A stretch of DNA of 64,000 bases from Candidatus Dormiibacter spiritus (GTDB lineage: Bacteria; Chloroflexota; Dormibacteria; Dormibacterales; Dormibacteraceae): NCBI GenBank assembly GCA_003244185.1, contig QHBT01000065.1, positions 1-64,000 of the forward strand, given 5' to 3'. Every line of letters starts with the position of its first letter. The first letter of the stretch is position 1. Below the pieces are notes generated by a model. That model saw only the letters and a program-made list of their open reading frames with translations, was not told the origin of the DNA and ran no database searches. A program made the translations under genes and the position numbers. Of this stretch, positions 49,236 through 58,100 are shown one piece after another.

Positions 49236-50054
49236 TCACCCGCCGCCGAGCGGCCGGGTCTCGACCTTGATCTCCATATCGCTGCGGGCCGAGCCCACGA
49301 AGACGCCGCGCGTCGGAGCGGCGTCGCGGTAATCACGACCGACTGCCAGCCGCACGTAGCGATCCGAATCCAGCCCTGAGTGGGTGGCATCAAAGGGCAG
49401 CCAGCCCTTCTCGGGGACCAGTATGTCGGCCCAGGCGTGGGAGGCGCCCACCGTCGGTTCCCCTGAGCCGGAGTAGACGTAGCCGCTGACGTAGCGGGCG
49501 GGCAGACCGAGCATGCGCGAGACGGCAATGAAGAGATGGGCGAAGTCCTGGCAGACACCGCGCTTCAGTCGGACCACCTCATCGGTGGCAGTCGTGACTG
49601 TGGTCGAGGCGGGGCTGTAGGTGAAGCTGCGAGCGATCAGCTCGCGCAACCGGTCCGCGGCCGCCTGAACCTCAGCTGGAGCCGATGCGTCGAAGGAGCC
49701 CAGCCGACCGGCGACCCGGCGCAGCGCCGCGCCTTGGACCACTGGCGGCCGGAAGAGTAAGAGGTCGTGGGGGAAAACGTCTGGGGGATGGGTCGTTTGC
49801 TGGACGCCTGTCTCAACCACCGCCCGGCTCACGATCTCGAGGTGATCGTGGGGCGCCAGCAGATCGAAGTACTGCACCCGGTTGCCGAAGCCGTCGGTGT
49901 AAGCGCCGACAGGAGCCTCCGGGCGCACCTCGAGGCGGTGGCGGAGCACTCGCTGGCCCATCTCGTCGGTTGGCCGAAGCCGGACCTCGGTATGGGCCTC
50001 GCGGATCGGGGCGCTGTACCTGTATCGAGTGGTGTGAGCGATCTCGAAGCGCAA
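49236..50054 (-). CDS. Transglutaminase-like protein (catalytic residues intact)
   Basis: Protein of 272 residues in the cluster with ATP-grasp and alpha-E genes. An N-terminal beta domain (RFEIAHTTRYRYSAPIREAH) precedes the transglutaminase core. The catalytic Cys is in RGVCQDFAHLF, His in GASHAWADILV and Asp in WLPFDATHSGL. Probably a cysteine protease or amide-cleaving or -forming enzyme acting on the peptide product of the cluster. It ends the minus-strand run behind alpha-E. Confidence 0.9.
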   Translation of the reverse strand: MRFEIAHTTRYRYSAPIREAHTEVRLRPTDEMGQRVLRHRLEVRPEAPVGAYTDGFGNRVQYFDLLAPHDHLEIVSRAVVETGVQQTTHPPDVFPHDLLLFRPPVVQGAALRRVAGRLGSFDASAPAEVQAAADRLRELIARSFTYSPASTTVTTATDEVVRLKRGVCQDFAHLFIAVSRMLGLPARYVSGYVYSGSGEPTVGASHAWADILVPEKGWLPFDATHSGLDSDRYVRLAVGRDYRDAAPTRGVFVGSARSDMEIKVETRPLGGG

Positions 50055-50062
50055 ATCAGCTG

Positions 50063-51016
50063 CTAGGCCTGTTGCTGCTGTTGGGGCTGGCGGCTCAGTC
50101 CCTCAATCACCCAGTTGGCGACTTCGATCGGCTGGAAGTAGGCCTCCCGCAGCGCCCGCGCCACCTCGCCGGCGAGGCGATCGACCCGGCTTCCGAACGC
50201 TGCCGGCGCCCTGACCACCTCGGCCGGGTCCGCGTACTCAAAAAGGGCTGCGAGCTGGCCGAGCGCACGGTGGGGGGGTCTTCCCGACTCCGCTCCGTCA
50301 ATGCGCCTGACAGTCAGCAGTGATTCCGCGACGCTGAACCCAGCGGATCGCGGGCAGGCTCGATCGAAGAGGAGGAAGCTGATGGCCTCGGCCCTGGTCA
50401 CGGCCGGACGGCGGATCTGGTAGGCCTCGAAGGAGCTGCAGCAACGCAGCACACTGCTCCAGGCGACCGCGTCATCGCCGGCGCGGGCCAGCTCGATGCC
50501 TTTGCGCACGACCAGCCGGGTCACGCCGGCTGCCCGGACGAAGAACTTGCCCAGCCGCACGAAGTTCCATGCCTCGTCGTGGGCCATGGTGTCGTCGATC
50601 AGGCCGCCGATCAGCTGCGCTGTCAGTTCCACCTGGTGCAGGTGGTCGTAGAGGCCGCCTTCCCAGCCGGTCTCGCGGAGTCGCCAGTAGAGCAGGTTGA
50701 CCTGCTCGAAGACCTCGGTCGACAACGAAGGCCTGACCGCCTGAGCCGCCTGCCGGGCGGCCTCCACCGAGCGCGCGAGGGAGGGACCGGCGGTGTCGCC
50801 GAGAGCCAGCCCGATCGCCTTCTCACGCCGCGCCGAGCGGGTCGCCGGCCACCCCGCCAGCTCCAGGAAGGCCGGCCAGAAACGGCTAGGACGCGGCTGT
50901 GAGCGGTCGAGCGACATCTCCGAGTGAACCCGCAGAATCCGGGCCAGGTGCTCGGCCGATTCCAACTCGCGGCCGAACACGTAGAGAGTGGTGGCGACCC
51001 TACTCAGCAGCGGCAT
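50063..51016 (-). CDS. Alpha-E domain protein
   Basis: Helical protein of about 317 residues. The start MPLLSRVATTLYVFGRELESAEHLARILRVH is the alpha-E signature (LSRVA.xLYWxxR.xERAE), and further helical blocks follow (LLYWRLRETGWEGGLYDHLHQVE). Start placed at ATG 51016, overlapping the ATP-grasp stop by 17 bases. Alpha-E proteins occur almost only beside circularly permuted ATP-grasp and transglutaminase genes, with an unproven scaffold or substrate role. Confidence 0.92.
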   Translation of the reverse strand: MPLLSRVATTLYVFGRELESAEHLARILRVHSEMSLDRSQPRPSRFWPAFLELAGWPATRSARREKAIGLALGDTAGPSLARSVEAARQAAQAVRPSLSTEVFEQVNLLYWRLRETGWEGGLYDHLHQVELTAQLIGGLIDDTMAHDEAWNFVRLGKFFVRAAGVTRLVVRKGIELARAGDDAVAWSSVLRCCSSFEAYQIRRPAVTRAEAISFLLFDRACPRSAGFSVAESLLTVRRIDGAESGRPPHRALGQLAALFEYADPAEVVRAPAAFGSRVDRLAGEVARALREAYFQPIEVANWVIEGLSRQPQQQQQA

Positions 51017-52454
51017 CCCGCGCCCCCGGGGAACCCAGCACCCAGGTGTCTCGGCTGCCACCGCCCTGAGAGCTGTTGACCACCAGCGAGCCGGCCCGCA
51101 GCGCGACCCGGGTCAGGCCGCCCGGAGTGACCGAGACCTCCCGGCCGGTCAGCACGAACGGTCGCAGGTCCTGGTGCCGGCTCGCGAGAGCTCCGTCGAA
51201 CAGGGCCGGCTGGACCGACAGGGACACCACCGGCTGGGCCACGAAGTCGCGCGGCCGAGCCTGGATCCGCCGCCGCATCCGCTCTCGCTGGCCGGCGGTG
51301 GAGGCTGGTCCGATCAGCATCCCATGGCCGCCTGACTCCCCCACCGTCTTGACCACCAGCTCGTGCAGGTGCTCCAGCACATAGGTGCGTTCCTGCTGGC
51401 GGGCGCAGAGGTAGGTGGGCACATTGGGCAGGATGGCCTCCTCGCCCAGGTAGTAGCGGATGAGCTGGGGAACCAGGGCGTACACAGCCTTGTCGTCGGC
51501 GACGGCGTTGCCCAGGCCGTTGGCGATCGAGACCTTCCCGGCTCGGTAGGCGTTGACCAGCCCCGGCACCCCTATCACGCTGTCGGTGCGGCCGGTCACG
51601 GGATCCAGAAAGTCGTCGTCGACCCGCCGGTAAATGACGTGCACAGGGCGCAGGCCGGCGGTGGTGCGCATGAAAACGTGGTCCTGGTCGACCACCAGGT
51701 CCGAGCCCTCGACCAGTTCTATGCCCATCTGCTTGGCGAGGAACAGGTGCTCGAAATAGGCCGAGTTGAAGATGCCCGGAGTCAGCAGCACGACAGTCGG
51801 CTCGTCGACCCGGCCGGGGGCGAGCCAGCGCAGGTTTTGGAGCAGCTGATGGGTGTACCCGTCCACCGGCAGCACGTCGTGGCCGACGAACAGCTCCGGG
51901 TAGATCCGCTTCAGCACCTGGCGGTTGGCCAGCACGTAGGAGATGCCGGAGGGCGTGCGCAGGTTGTCCTCCAGCACGTGGACCTCGCCCTTGTGGTCCA
52001 GGACCAGGTCGACTCCGGCGACATGGCAGCGCACTCCGTGGGGGGCGCTGAGCCCGACCAGCTCCCGCCGGAATCCGGCCGACGAGAGCACGATCTCAGC
52101 CGGCACCACACCCTGGCGGAGGATCCGTTGCTCGCCGTAGACGTCCTCCAGGAAATGGTTGAGTGCTGTCACCCGCTGCTTCAGGCCTGCTTCGATCCGA
52201 GACCACTGGGGCGGATCGATGATCCGGGGGATCAAGTCGAAAGGAAAGATCCTCTCGATGCCTACCTTTCGCTGCGAGACAGTGAAGGTGATGCCGTGAT
52301 CCCTGAAAGCCCGCTGCGCGAGGCGGTGACGGCGCGCCAGGTCCGAGCGGCCGGCCCGAAGCAGGGTTCGATGCAGCCGGCGGTACACTGCCCGGGGGCG
52401 GCCGCTCTCTTCGAGCATCTCGTCGTAGGGCCGAACGGCGCTCGAAATCCCCAC
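51000..52454 (-). CDS. Circularly permuted ATP-grasp (type 2) protein
   Basis: Protein of 484 residues of the circularly permuted ATP-grasp family (CP_ATPgrasp_2). Typical stretches are LSAPHGVRCHVAGVDLVLDHKGEVHVLEDN, NVPTYLCARQQERTYVLEHLHELVVKTVGESGGHGMLIGP (with the ATP-contacting Lys and Gly-rich loop), and RDFVAQPVVSLSVQPALFDG. It is predicted to form amide bonds, making a peptide or tagging a protein, though no substrate is known. Head of the minus-strand alpha-E and transglutaminase run and divergent from a second transglutaminase pair. Confidence 0.92.
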   Translation of the reverse strand: MGISSAVRPYDEMLEESGRPRAVYRRLHRTLLRAGRSDLARRHRLAQRAFRDHGITFTVSQRKVGIERIFPFDLIPRIIDPPQWSRIEAGLKQRVTALNHFLEDVYGEQRILRQGVVPAEIVLSSAGFRRELVGLSAPHGVRCHVAGVDLVLDHKGEVHVLEDNLRTPSGISYVLANRQVLKRIYPELFVGHDVLPVDGYTHQLLQNLRWLAPGRVDEPTVVLLTPGIFNSAYFEHLFLAKQMGIELVEGSDLVVDQDHVFMRTTAGLRPVHVIYRRVDDDFLDPVTGRTDSVIGVPGLVNAYRAGKVSIANGLGNAVADDKAVYALVPQLIRYYLGEEAILPNVPTYLCARQQERTYVLEHLHELVVKTVGESGGHGMLIGPASTAGQRERMRRRIQARPRDFVAQPVVSLSVQPALFDGALASRHQDLRPFVLTGREVSVTPGGLTRVALRAGSLVVNSSQGGGSRDTWVLGSPGARDAAAE

Positions 52455-52582
52455 GCAGCCGAAGTCTAGTCAGCCGGCCGATCGAGGCCGGCTGGGCACT
52501 TCATCCAAACCCTATCCAGACTGCGTGGTGTGGATCGCACAGGCTCCTGCCCCTGCGCCTTCCGTGTATTTTCACCAAGACC

Positions 52583-53461
52583 GTGAGACCCAATCTCCGA
52601 CTCCGCGTCGGCTGCGTCTTCACCTTCGACGTTCCCGCATCCAGCTTCGCTCTGATCCAGGTGGCCGCCCGCAGGGGCGAGTCGCCGCGGGTTCTCGAGG
52701 AGACCTCGGAGCTCGAGCCAGAGGCCGAGATAGCAGCTTTCACCGATCTCTATGGCAACCTGAACCGCCGAGCTGTGCTCGGGCTGGGACGCGCCCGTTT
52801 CCGCTACGACGCCCGGGTTGAGGTGCCTGACCTGGCGGACGAACTGGCGGAGGACGCCGGCCAGAGCCCGGTGGAAGCGCTGCCGGGCGAGGTGACCCAC
52901 TTCCTGCTGCCCAGCCGGTACTGCCTGTCCGACGCACTGATGGGGACCGCCTGGGAGCTCTTCGGGACGACGACTCCCGGCTGGTCGCGGGCCCAGGCGA
53001 TCTCGGACTGGGTCAACGGCCACCTGGCGTTCCGGTACGGCGCCAGCGACCGGCTGACCACGGCTGTGGACGCCTTCGAGCGTAAGGAGGGCGTCTGCCG
53101 GGACTTCACGCACCTCTTCATCACCTTCTGCAGGGCTCTGAACATCCCCGCCCGCTACGTTTTCGGCTACCTCCCGGATATCTATGTCGAGCCGCCTGAC
53201 GCACCCATGGACTTCGCCGCCTGGGCGGAGGTGTATCTGGGCGATCGCTGGTGGACGTTCGATCCCCGCAACAACTGCCGGCGGGTCGGCCGGGTCGTGA
53301 TCGGGCGCGGGCGCGACGCCGCCGACGTTTCGATGGTCACCACCTGGGGACCGGCGGCGTTCAAGAGCCTTGAGGTATGGGCCGATCTCAACCCCACGAA
53401 ATCTGTCGATTTCGCGGGGACCCCAACGACGGGGCCGCCAACGACGGCACCGCCAACGTGA
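52583..53461 (+). CDS. Transglutaminase-like protein lacking the catalytic His
   Basis: Protein of 292 residues from GTG 52583. The core has the catalytic Cys (EGVCRDFTHLF) and the Asp (RWWTFDPRNN), but the position where relatives have FHAW reads MDFAAWAEVYL, with Ala in place of the catalytic His. It should therefore lack normal transglutaminase or protease activity. A His elsewhere cannot be ruled out. The C-terminus has a short Thr/Pro repeat (PTTGPPTTAPPT). Immediately followed by another transglutaminase gene with intact residues. Confidence 0.88.
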   Translation: MRPNLRLRVGCVFTFDVPASSFALIQVAARRGESPRVLEETSELEPEAEIAAFTDLYGNLNRRAVLGLGRARFRYDARVEVPDLADELAEDAGQSPVEALPGEVTHFLLPSRYCLSDALMGTAWELFGTTTPGWSRAQAISDWVNGHLAFRYGASDRLTTAVDAFERKEGVCRDFTHLFITFCRALNIPARYVFGYLPDIYVEPPDAPMDFAAWAEVYLGDRWWTFDPRNNCRRVGRVVIGRGRDAADVSMVTTWGPAAFKSLEVWADLNPTKSVDFAGTPTTGPPTTAPPT

Positions 53462-53474
53462 GCACAGCCGACCT

Positions 53475-54395
53475 ATGAGACGACGTCAGCAGAAGATGGC
53501 GCAGGACCTGATCCCGGGTCTGGTGGATCAGAGCGACCTCGACTGGGACCGGCTGGTCCGCGCGCGTTATCTGGTCAGGCAGGCCTTCCGCTACGAGTAC
53601 GAGTCGCCCATCCGGCGGCTGCGCCACCGGCTGATAGTGGTGCCTCCCGACCAGCACGGAGACCAGCGGACGCTGATGAGTCACCTCCGGTTCATGCCCG
53701 AGGCCGGCCGCCTTACTCGGAGGTCAGACAGGTACGGCAACTCCGTGGTCGAGATCCGCTTTCCAGAGGTCGACTCAGCAGTCGATTTCGAGGCTCGAAT
53801 CGTCGTCGAGCGCAGCGTCGACGACGAGCGCCGGCTCCAGTCGGCCGAGGTGGCGCCGCGCTGGCTCAAGGACAGGGGTTTGCTCACCCCGGCCGGCCTC
53901 ACTGAACCGGGTCCACGACTGCGCCGAATGGCAGGCGAACTGGCTCGGGAGGGGCTGGCCGGGCTGGAGCTGGCGGACCGGATCAATCGCTGCGTCAGGG
54001 AAGCGCTCGACTACCGGCCGGGAGTCACAGGGATCCATACCTCGGCCGAGGAGGCGCTGGTGCGAGGCTCGGGCGTATGTCAGGACTACACCCACGTGAT
54101 GCTGGCGCTCTGCCGGCTGCTCAGGCTGCCCGCCCGCTACGTCTCTGGCCACCTTCTGGGCGAGGGCGGCACCCACGCCTGGGTGGAGGCGCTGGTGCCG
54201 TCCTTGGGAGCGGGTCCGGCGGCCGCCTACGGCTTCGACCCCACCCACGGACGGCCGACGGGAATCCGCTACGTCACCGTGGCGGTGGGCAAGGACTACG
54301 GCGACGTCGCCCCGACGTCCGGCAGTTACGTCGGCGGCTCCGGCCACCTCACGAGCGCGAAACGAGTCGACGTGGTCGGCTTCGACTACGCCTAG
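53475..54395 (+). CDS. Transglutaminase-like protein
   Basis: Third transglutaminase-fold protein of the cluster, about 306 residues from ATG 53475 (ATG 53496 also possible). The N-terminal beta domain (FRYEYESPIRRLRHRLIVVPP) is followed by a core with Cys (GSGVCQDYTHVM), His (GGTHAWVEALV) and Asp (YGFDPTHGRP). Starts 13 bases after the degenerate transglutaminase gene, so the two are co-transcribed and divergent from the ATP-grasp gene. The degenerate and active copies may form a heteromer. Confidence 0.9.
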   Translation: MRRRQQKMAQDLIPGLVDQSDLDWDRLVRARYLVRQAFRYEYESPIRRLRHRLIVVPPDQHGDQRTLMSHLRFMPEAGRLTRRSDRYGNSVVEIRFPEVDSAVDFEARIVVERSVDDERRLQSAEVAPRWLKDRGLLTPAGLTEPGPRLRRMAGELAREGLAGLELADRINRCVREALDYRPGVTGIHTSAEEALVRGSGVCQDYTHVMLALCRLLRLPARYVSGHLLGEGGTHAWVEALVPSLGAGPAAAYGFDPTHGRPTGIRYVTVAVGKDYGDVAPTSGSYVGGSGHLTSAKRVDVVGFDYA

Positions 54396-54410
54396 GACAC
54401 CAGACCTAGG

Positions 54411-55181
54411 TCAGGACGCGGACGCTGCAGTCCTCTGACAGGTAGGGCAGAAGTACGTCCAGCGCGCCTGCTCACCCTGCTGCCGCGTAGCCACGGCGGT
54501 GCCACAGCGGGGACAGGGCCGGCTCCGCCGGCCATGCACAGCGCGGGAGCGGCCGCTTTCGAAGCGCCGCTCGAAACCGCCGCTCAAGTTGGCCTGCATC
54601 GCCTGCCGAGCGGTGATGAAGAGCTGGGTCAGGCGCTCGTCCGTCAGCGCGTCACTCCTGAGCCACGGATCCAACCCCAGCGTCCAGAGCGCCTCGCACT
54701 TGTAGACGTTGCCGATGCCGCAGCAGACGCGCTGATCCAGCAGCAGCTCCCCCAGCGGGACGGGCCCGAGCGCTCGTGCTCGTCTCGTGATCTGCTCCCA
54801 GCTCACGTCGGCGGCCAGGATGTCAGGCCCGAGATGGGCGATACCCGCCAGCGGCTGCTGGGTCAGCTCGACCAGCGGAGCCGAGAAGCAGACTGCCAGC
54901 CAGTCACCGAATTCAAGCACGGCGCGGGCGGCCCGGGCACTCTTCCGCCAGCGCTCGCCCGGCCGGTACAGATGCCATGAGCCGAAGAGACGCATATGGG
55001 AATGCAGCGTCCAGCCGCCGCTGAACCGCAGAAGCAGGTGCTTGCCGACGGGATGAACGTCCTCCAGCACAGAGCCGCTGAGCCGCTCCAGAGCGGCCGG
55101 CCGGGCGGCGACCACTGTCTGGCCGAGCAGGCTGCGCCGGAGTGCGGCCGCGGTGCGCCAGATGGTGTCGCCTTCGGGCAC
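54411..55181 (-). CDS. Fpg/Nei-family DNA glycosylase (Nei2-like)
   Basis: Base-excision repair glycosylase of 256 residues. The start is GTG 55181, giving MPEGDTIWR with the catalytic N-terminal Pro2 and Glu3 after Met removal. The helix-two-turn-helix (LLDQRVCCGIGNVYKCEALW) and a C-terminal zinc finger (CPRCGTAV ... YFCPTCQR) are intact. It removes oxidised bases and cleaves AP sites. It begins 7 bases after the lhr stop and so is cotranscribed with the helicase. Endonuclease III at 34792 is another repair glycosylase in the window. Confidence 0.92.
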   Translation of the reverse strand: MPEGDTIWRTAAALRRSLLGQTVVAARPAALERLSGSVLEDVHPVGKHLLLRFSGGWTLHSHMRLFGSWHLYRPGERWRKSARAARAVLEFGDWLAVCFSAPLVELTQQPLAGIAHLGPDILAADVSWEQITRRARALGPVPLGELLLDQRVCCGIGNVYKCEALWTLGLDPWLRSDALTDERLTQLFITARQAMQANLSGGFERRFESGRSRAVHGRRSRPCPRCGTAVATRQQGEQARWTYFCPTCQRTAASAS

Positions 55182-55188
55182 CGGCGGC

Positions 55189-58100
55189 TCAGTGCTTCCA
55201 GACGACCAGGCCGCGGGGGCTGGGACCGAAACCCGCTTCCCCCAGCAGCGGTGCCAGCTTCGACTGGCGCACGGGCTCTCCATCCACGCGCTGCAATTCG
55301 ACCTTGGTCAAATTCAGCGCCACCCGCAGCAGCGCGGCCAGCATGTCGACAGTGATGTGGCCGCGCGTCAGCAGTGAGCGGCCGCCACGCTCCAAGAACA
55401 GCACCAGCTCGCCGCCAAAGAGCACCACGAAGGCGCCGGGCACCCGGCCCATGCGACCCACGGCGTCGGCCGGCCAGGGCAGCACTGCGCCGTACGGTTG
55501 AGCCGGGTCAGTGGCGGCCAGCGCCACCACCTGGCCGGGCTCGTCACGGCCGGCGCGCAGCCGGTCGACTGCCCCCGGCAGGGCGAACTGAGAGCCGCCC
55601 AAGCCTGCCACGAAGTAGCCGCGCCTGGCCTTGCCTGCCTCCTCCAGTGCGCGCAGAACCGGATAGAGCGCTGCAAAGCCGCCGCTCCAGCCCTCCGCCA
55701 GGACCGATTCGCGCGTCAGCACACCGTGGCGACGAAGCAGGACCTGCGCCTGGCTCAGCAGCCGTTCCGTAGCCGTCGGGGCCGGCTCGCGCAGCTCCTT
55801 CAGCAGCGACCAGCGGCCGCTGGCGCGAGGCTGGTTCAATCGGACCGGCGGCGGCCGGCGTCCGAGCGGCCGGCGCTTGGCCGCCGGTCCCGCAAAGCGC
55901 AGGGGTGCGAAGGTGTCGTTGGTCACCTCACCGGCCCAAACCAGGTCCCAGAGCGCGTCGAGCACCCTCTCCTCCGAGCCGCTGCCCGCCGCGTGGTAGA
56001 GGTCGCGGAAGAACGAGGCGCCCCGAGTTTGCAGGTGCGCTCGCACAATCTCGGCCACCTCCCCGGCGGCCGGCTCACCCATCTCCGGCAACAGGCGGTT
56101 GACCTCACTGCGGAGGTACAGCGAGACCCGCCCATCTCCAACGCCCAGCGCGCCGCGCCCGATCCAGGCCACCTCACCCATGGCGATCAGCTCGTCGAGC
56201 AGCGCCGGTCGGTAACCGGGGAGGCGAGCAGGCAGTACGTCGCGTTCTATGACGGAGACCGGCAGCGCGACGCCCTGCAGGGTCTCGACCGCCTCCAGCA
56301 GGCGCTCCAGCGACGCGCTGGAGCTGCGGCCGGCCGGGTTGACCCCCTGCCAGACGGGCAGGAAGCCCGCCAGCACTTTCGGCGGCACTGCCTCCGCCTC
56401 CCGCCGCAGGGCGGCGAGCGAGCGGCGGCGCAGGGTCCGCAGCACTTCCGGGTGGCAGAACTCGAGGCTGGGCGCAGCGCCGGCGGAGATGGGGCGAAAG
56501 GCTCCCGAGATGAGCTCACCGCGCGCCGCCAGTACCGCCAGCGCCTCCCCCAGTCGAGCCTCGGGCACGCCCCAGCGAGCAGCCGGTGCAGCTGCCGAGA
56601 AGGGCACATGGGTGCGCGCCCAGCGCCGGAGCAGCCTGCCGAGAGCGTCCGGCGGCGACTCCAGATAGACCTCGGGCAGGCCACCTGGAAGTGCGCTGCC
56701 GAAGGCGTCCCGGTAGCTGCCGGCGTCCTCCGCCGCCAGCCACCGCTCCTCGCCGCCCAGCCGGATCAGCAGCGCCCGACGCGCGTTGCGCAGCTCGGTC
56801 AGCCATTCGCGGCTCACGCCGCGGAAAGCCAGCTCCGCCTCAGTCAGATCGCCCAGGCGCACCAGCAGGTCGTGCGCCTCGTCAATGTCGCGGGGCCAGC
56901 GCTCGGACAGCAGCCCCTGCAGCTCCAGCTCCAGCCGCTCAGCCGCCAGAGGGTCCAGCATCTCGCGCAGTTCTTCACTGCCCAGCAGCTCGGCCAGCAG
57001 CTCTCGATCGAGAGTGAGCGCTTGCGCCCGGCGCTCGGCCAGCGGGGCGTCGCCCTCGTAGATGAACTGCCCTATGTAGTCGAAGAGCAGGGAGGAGGCG
57101 AAGGGGGAGGCCCGCTCGCTGTCAACGCTCACTACGCGGACAGCCCGGGAGCGGATGCCACTCAACAGCTCCCGCAGCGCGTCCAGATCGAAGACATCCG
57201 CCAGGCACTCGCGGTAGGTCTCGGCCAGCAGAGGAAAATCGGGGAAGCGGCTGGCCACTTTGAGCAGGTCGGCGGAGCGTTGTCGCTGCTGCCAGAGTGG
57301 ACTGCGCTGACCCGGCCGGCGGCGCGGCAGCAGCAGTGCCCGGGCCGCGTTCTCGCGGAAGCGGGAGGCGAACATGGCGGTGCCGGGCAACTCGGCCGCT
57401 ACGAGCTCCTGCAGCTCCTCCGGCTCCAGCATCACCTCCTCGACGTCGAGTGGGCGGTCGGCATCCGGTAGGCGCAGGGCCAGCCCGTCGTCGGTGTACA
57501 TGGTCTGCACCTGGATCCCCCGCTGCTCCGAGAGCTTGGCCTGGAGAGCCAGGGCCCAGGGGGCGTGCACCTTGCCGCCGAACGGGGTGAGCACGCACAC
57601 CCGCCAGTCGCCGATCTCATCGCGGAAGCGCTCCACCACCACTGTGCGATCGTCAGGCACCTCGCCCGTGGCGGCCGCCTGATCGTCAAGGTAGGTCAGG
57701 AGGTTGCGGGCCGCGCCGCCCTCGAAGCCCGAGGAACGGCGCAGCCGCGCTTCCGCGTCCGCGGCTGAGGAGCTGCGCAGCTCTCGGATCAGGCTGCCCA
57801 GCTGTCGGCCCAGCTCGACCGGCCGCGACAGCGAGTCGCCGTGCCAGAACGAGATCTTGCCAGGTTCGCCGGGCGCCGGCGACACCAGAACCTGCGAGGC
57901 CGTGATGTCCACCACCTTCCAGGAGGAGGCACCCAGCACTATGGTCTCGCCCACCCTGGTCTCGAAGACCATCTCCTCGTCCAGCTCACCGATCTTGCGT
58001 GAGGTCTGGCGGCCGGCCGGGGCAGCGCCCGTGGGCGCCGTGTCGCCACCGTCGAACAGGCTGACCGTGTAGAGGCCGCGGTCGGGGATGGTGCCGGCGT

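Noticed and set aside
55498-57471. Long plus-strand reading frame opposite lhr
   Set aside because: It is the antisense frame of a well-supported helicase gene, with Gln/Arg-rich composition typical of GC-rich antisense frames.
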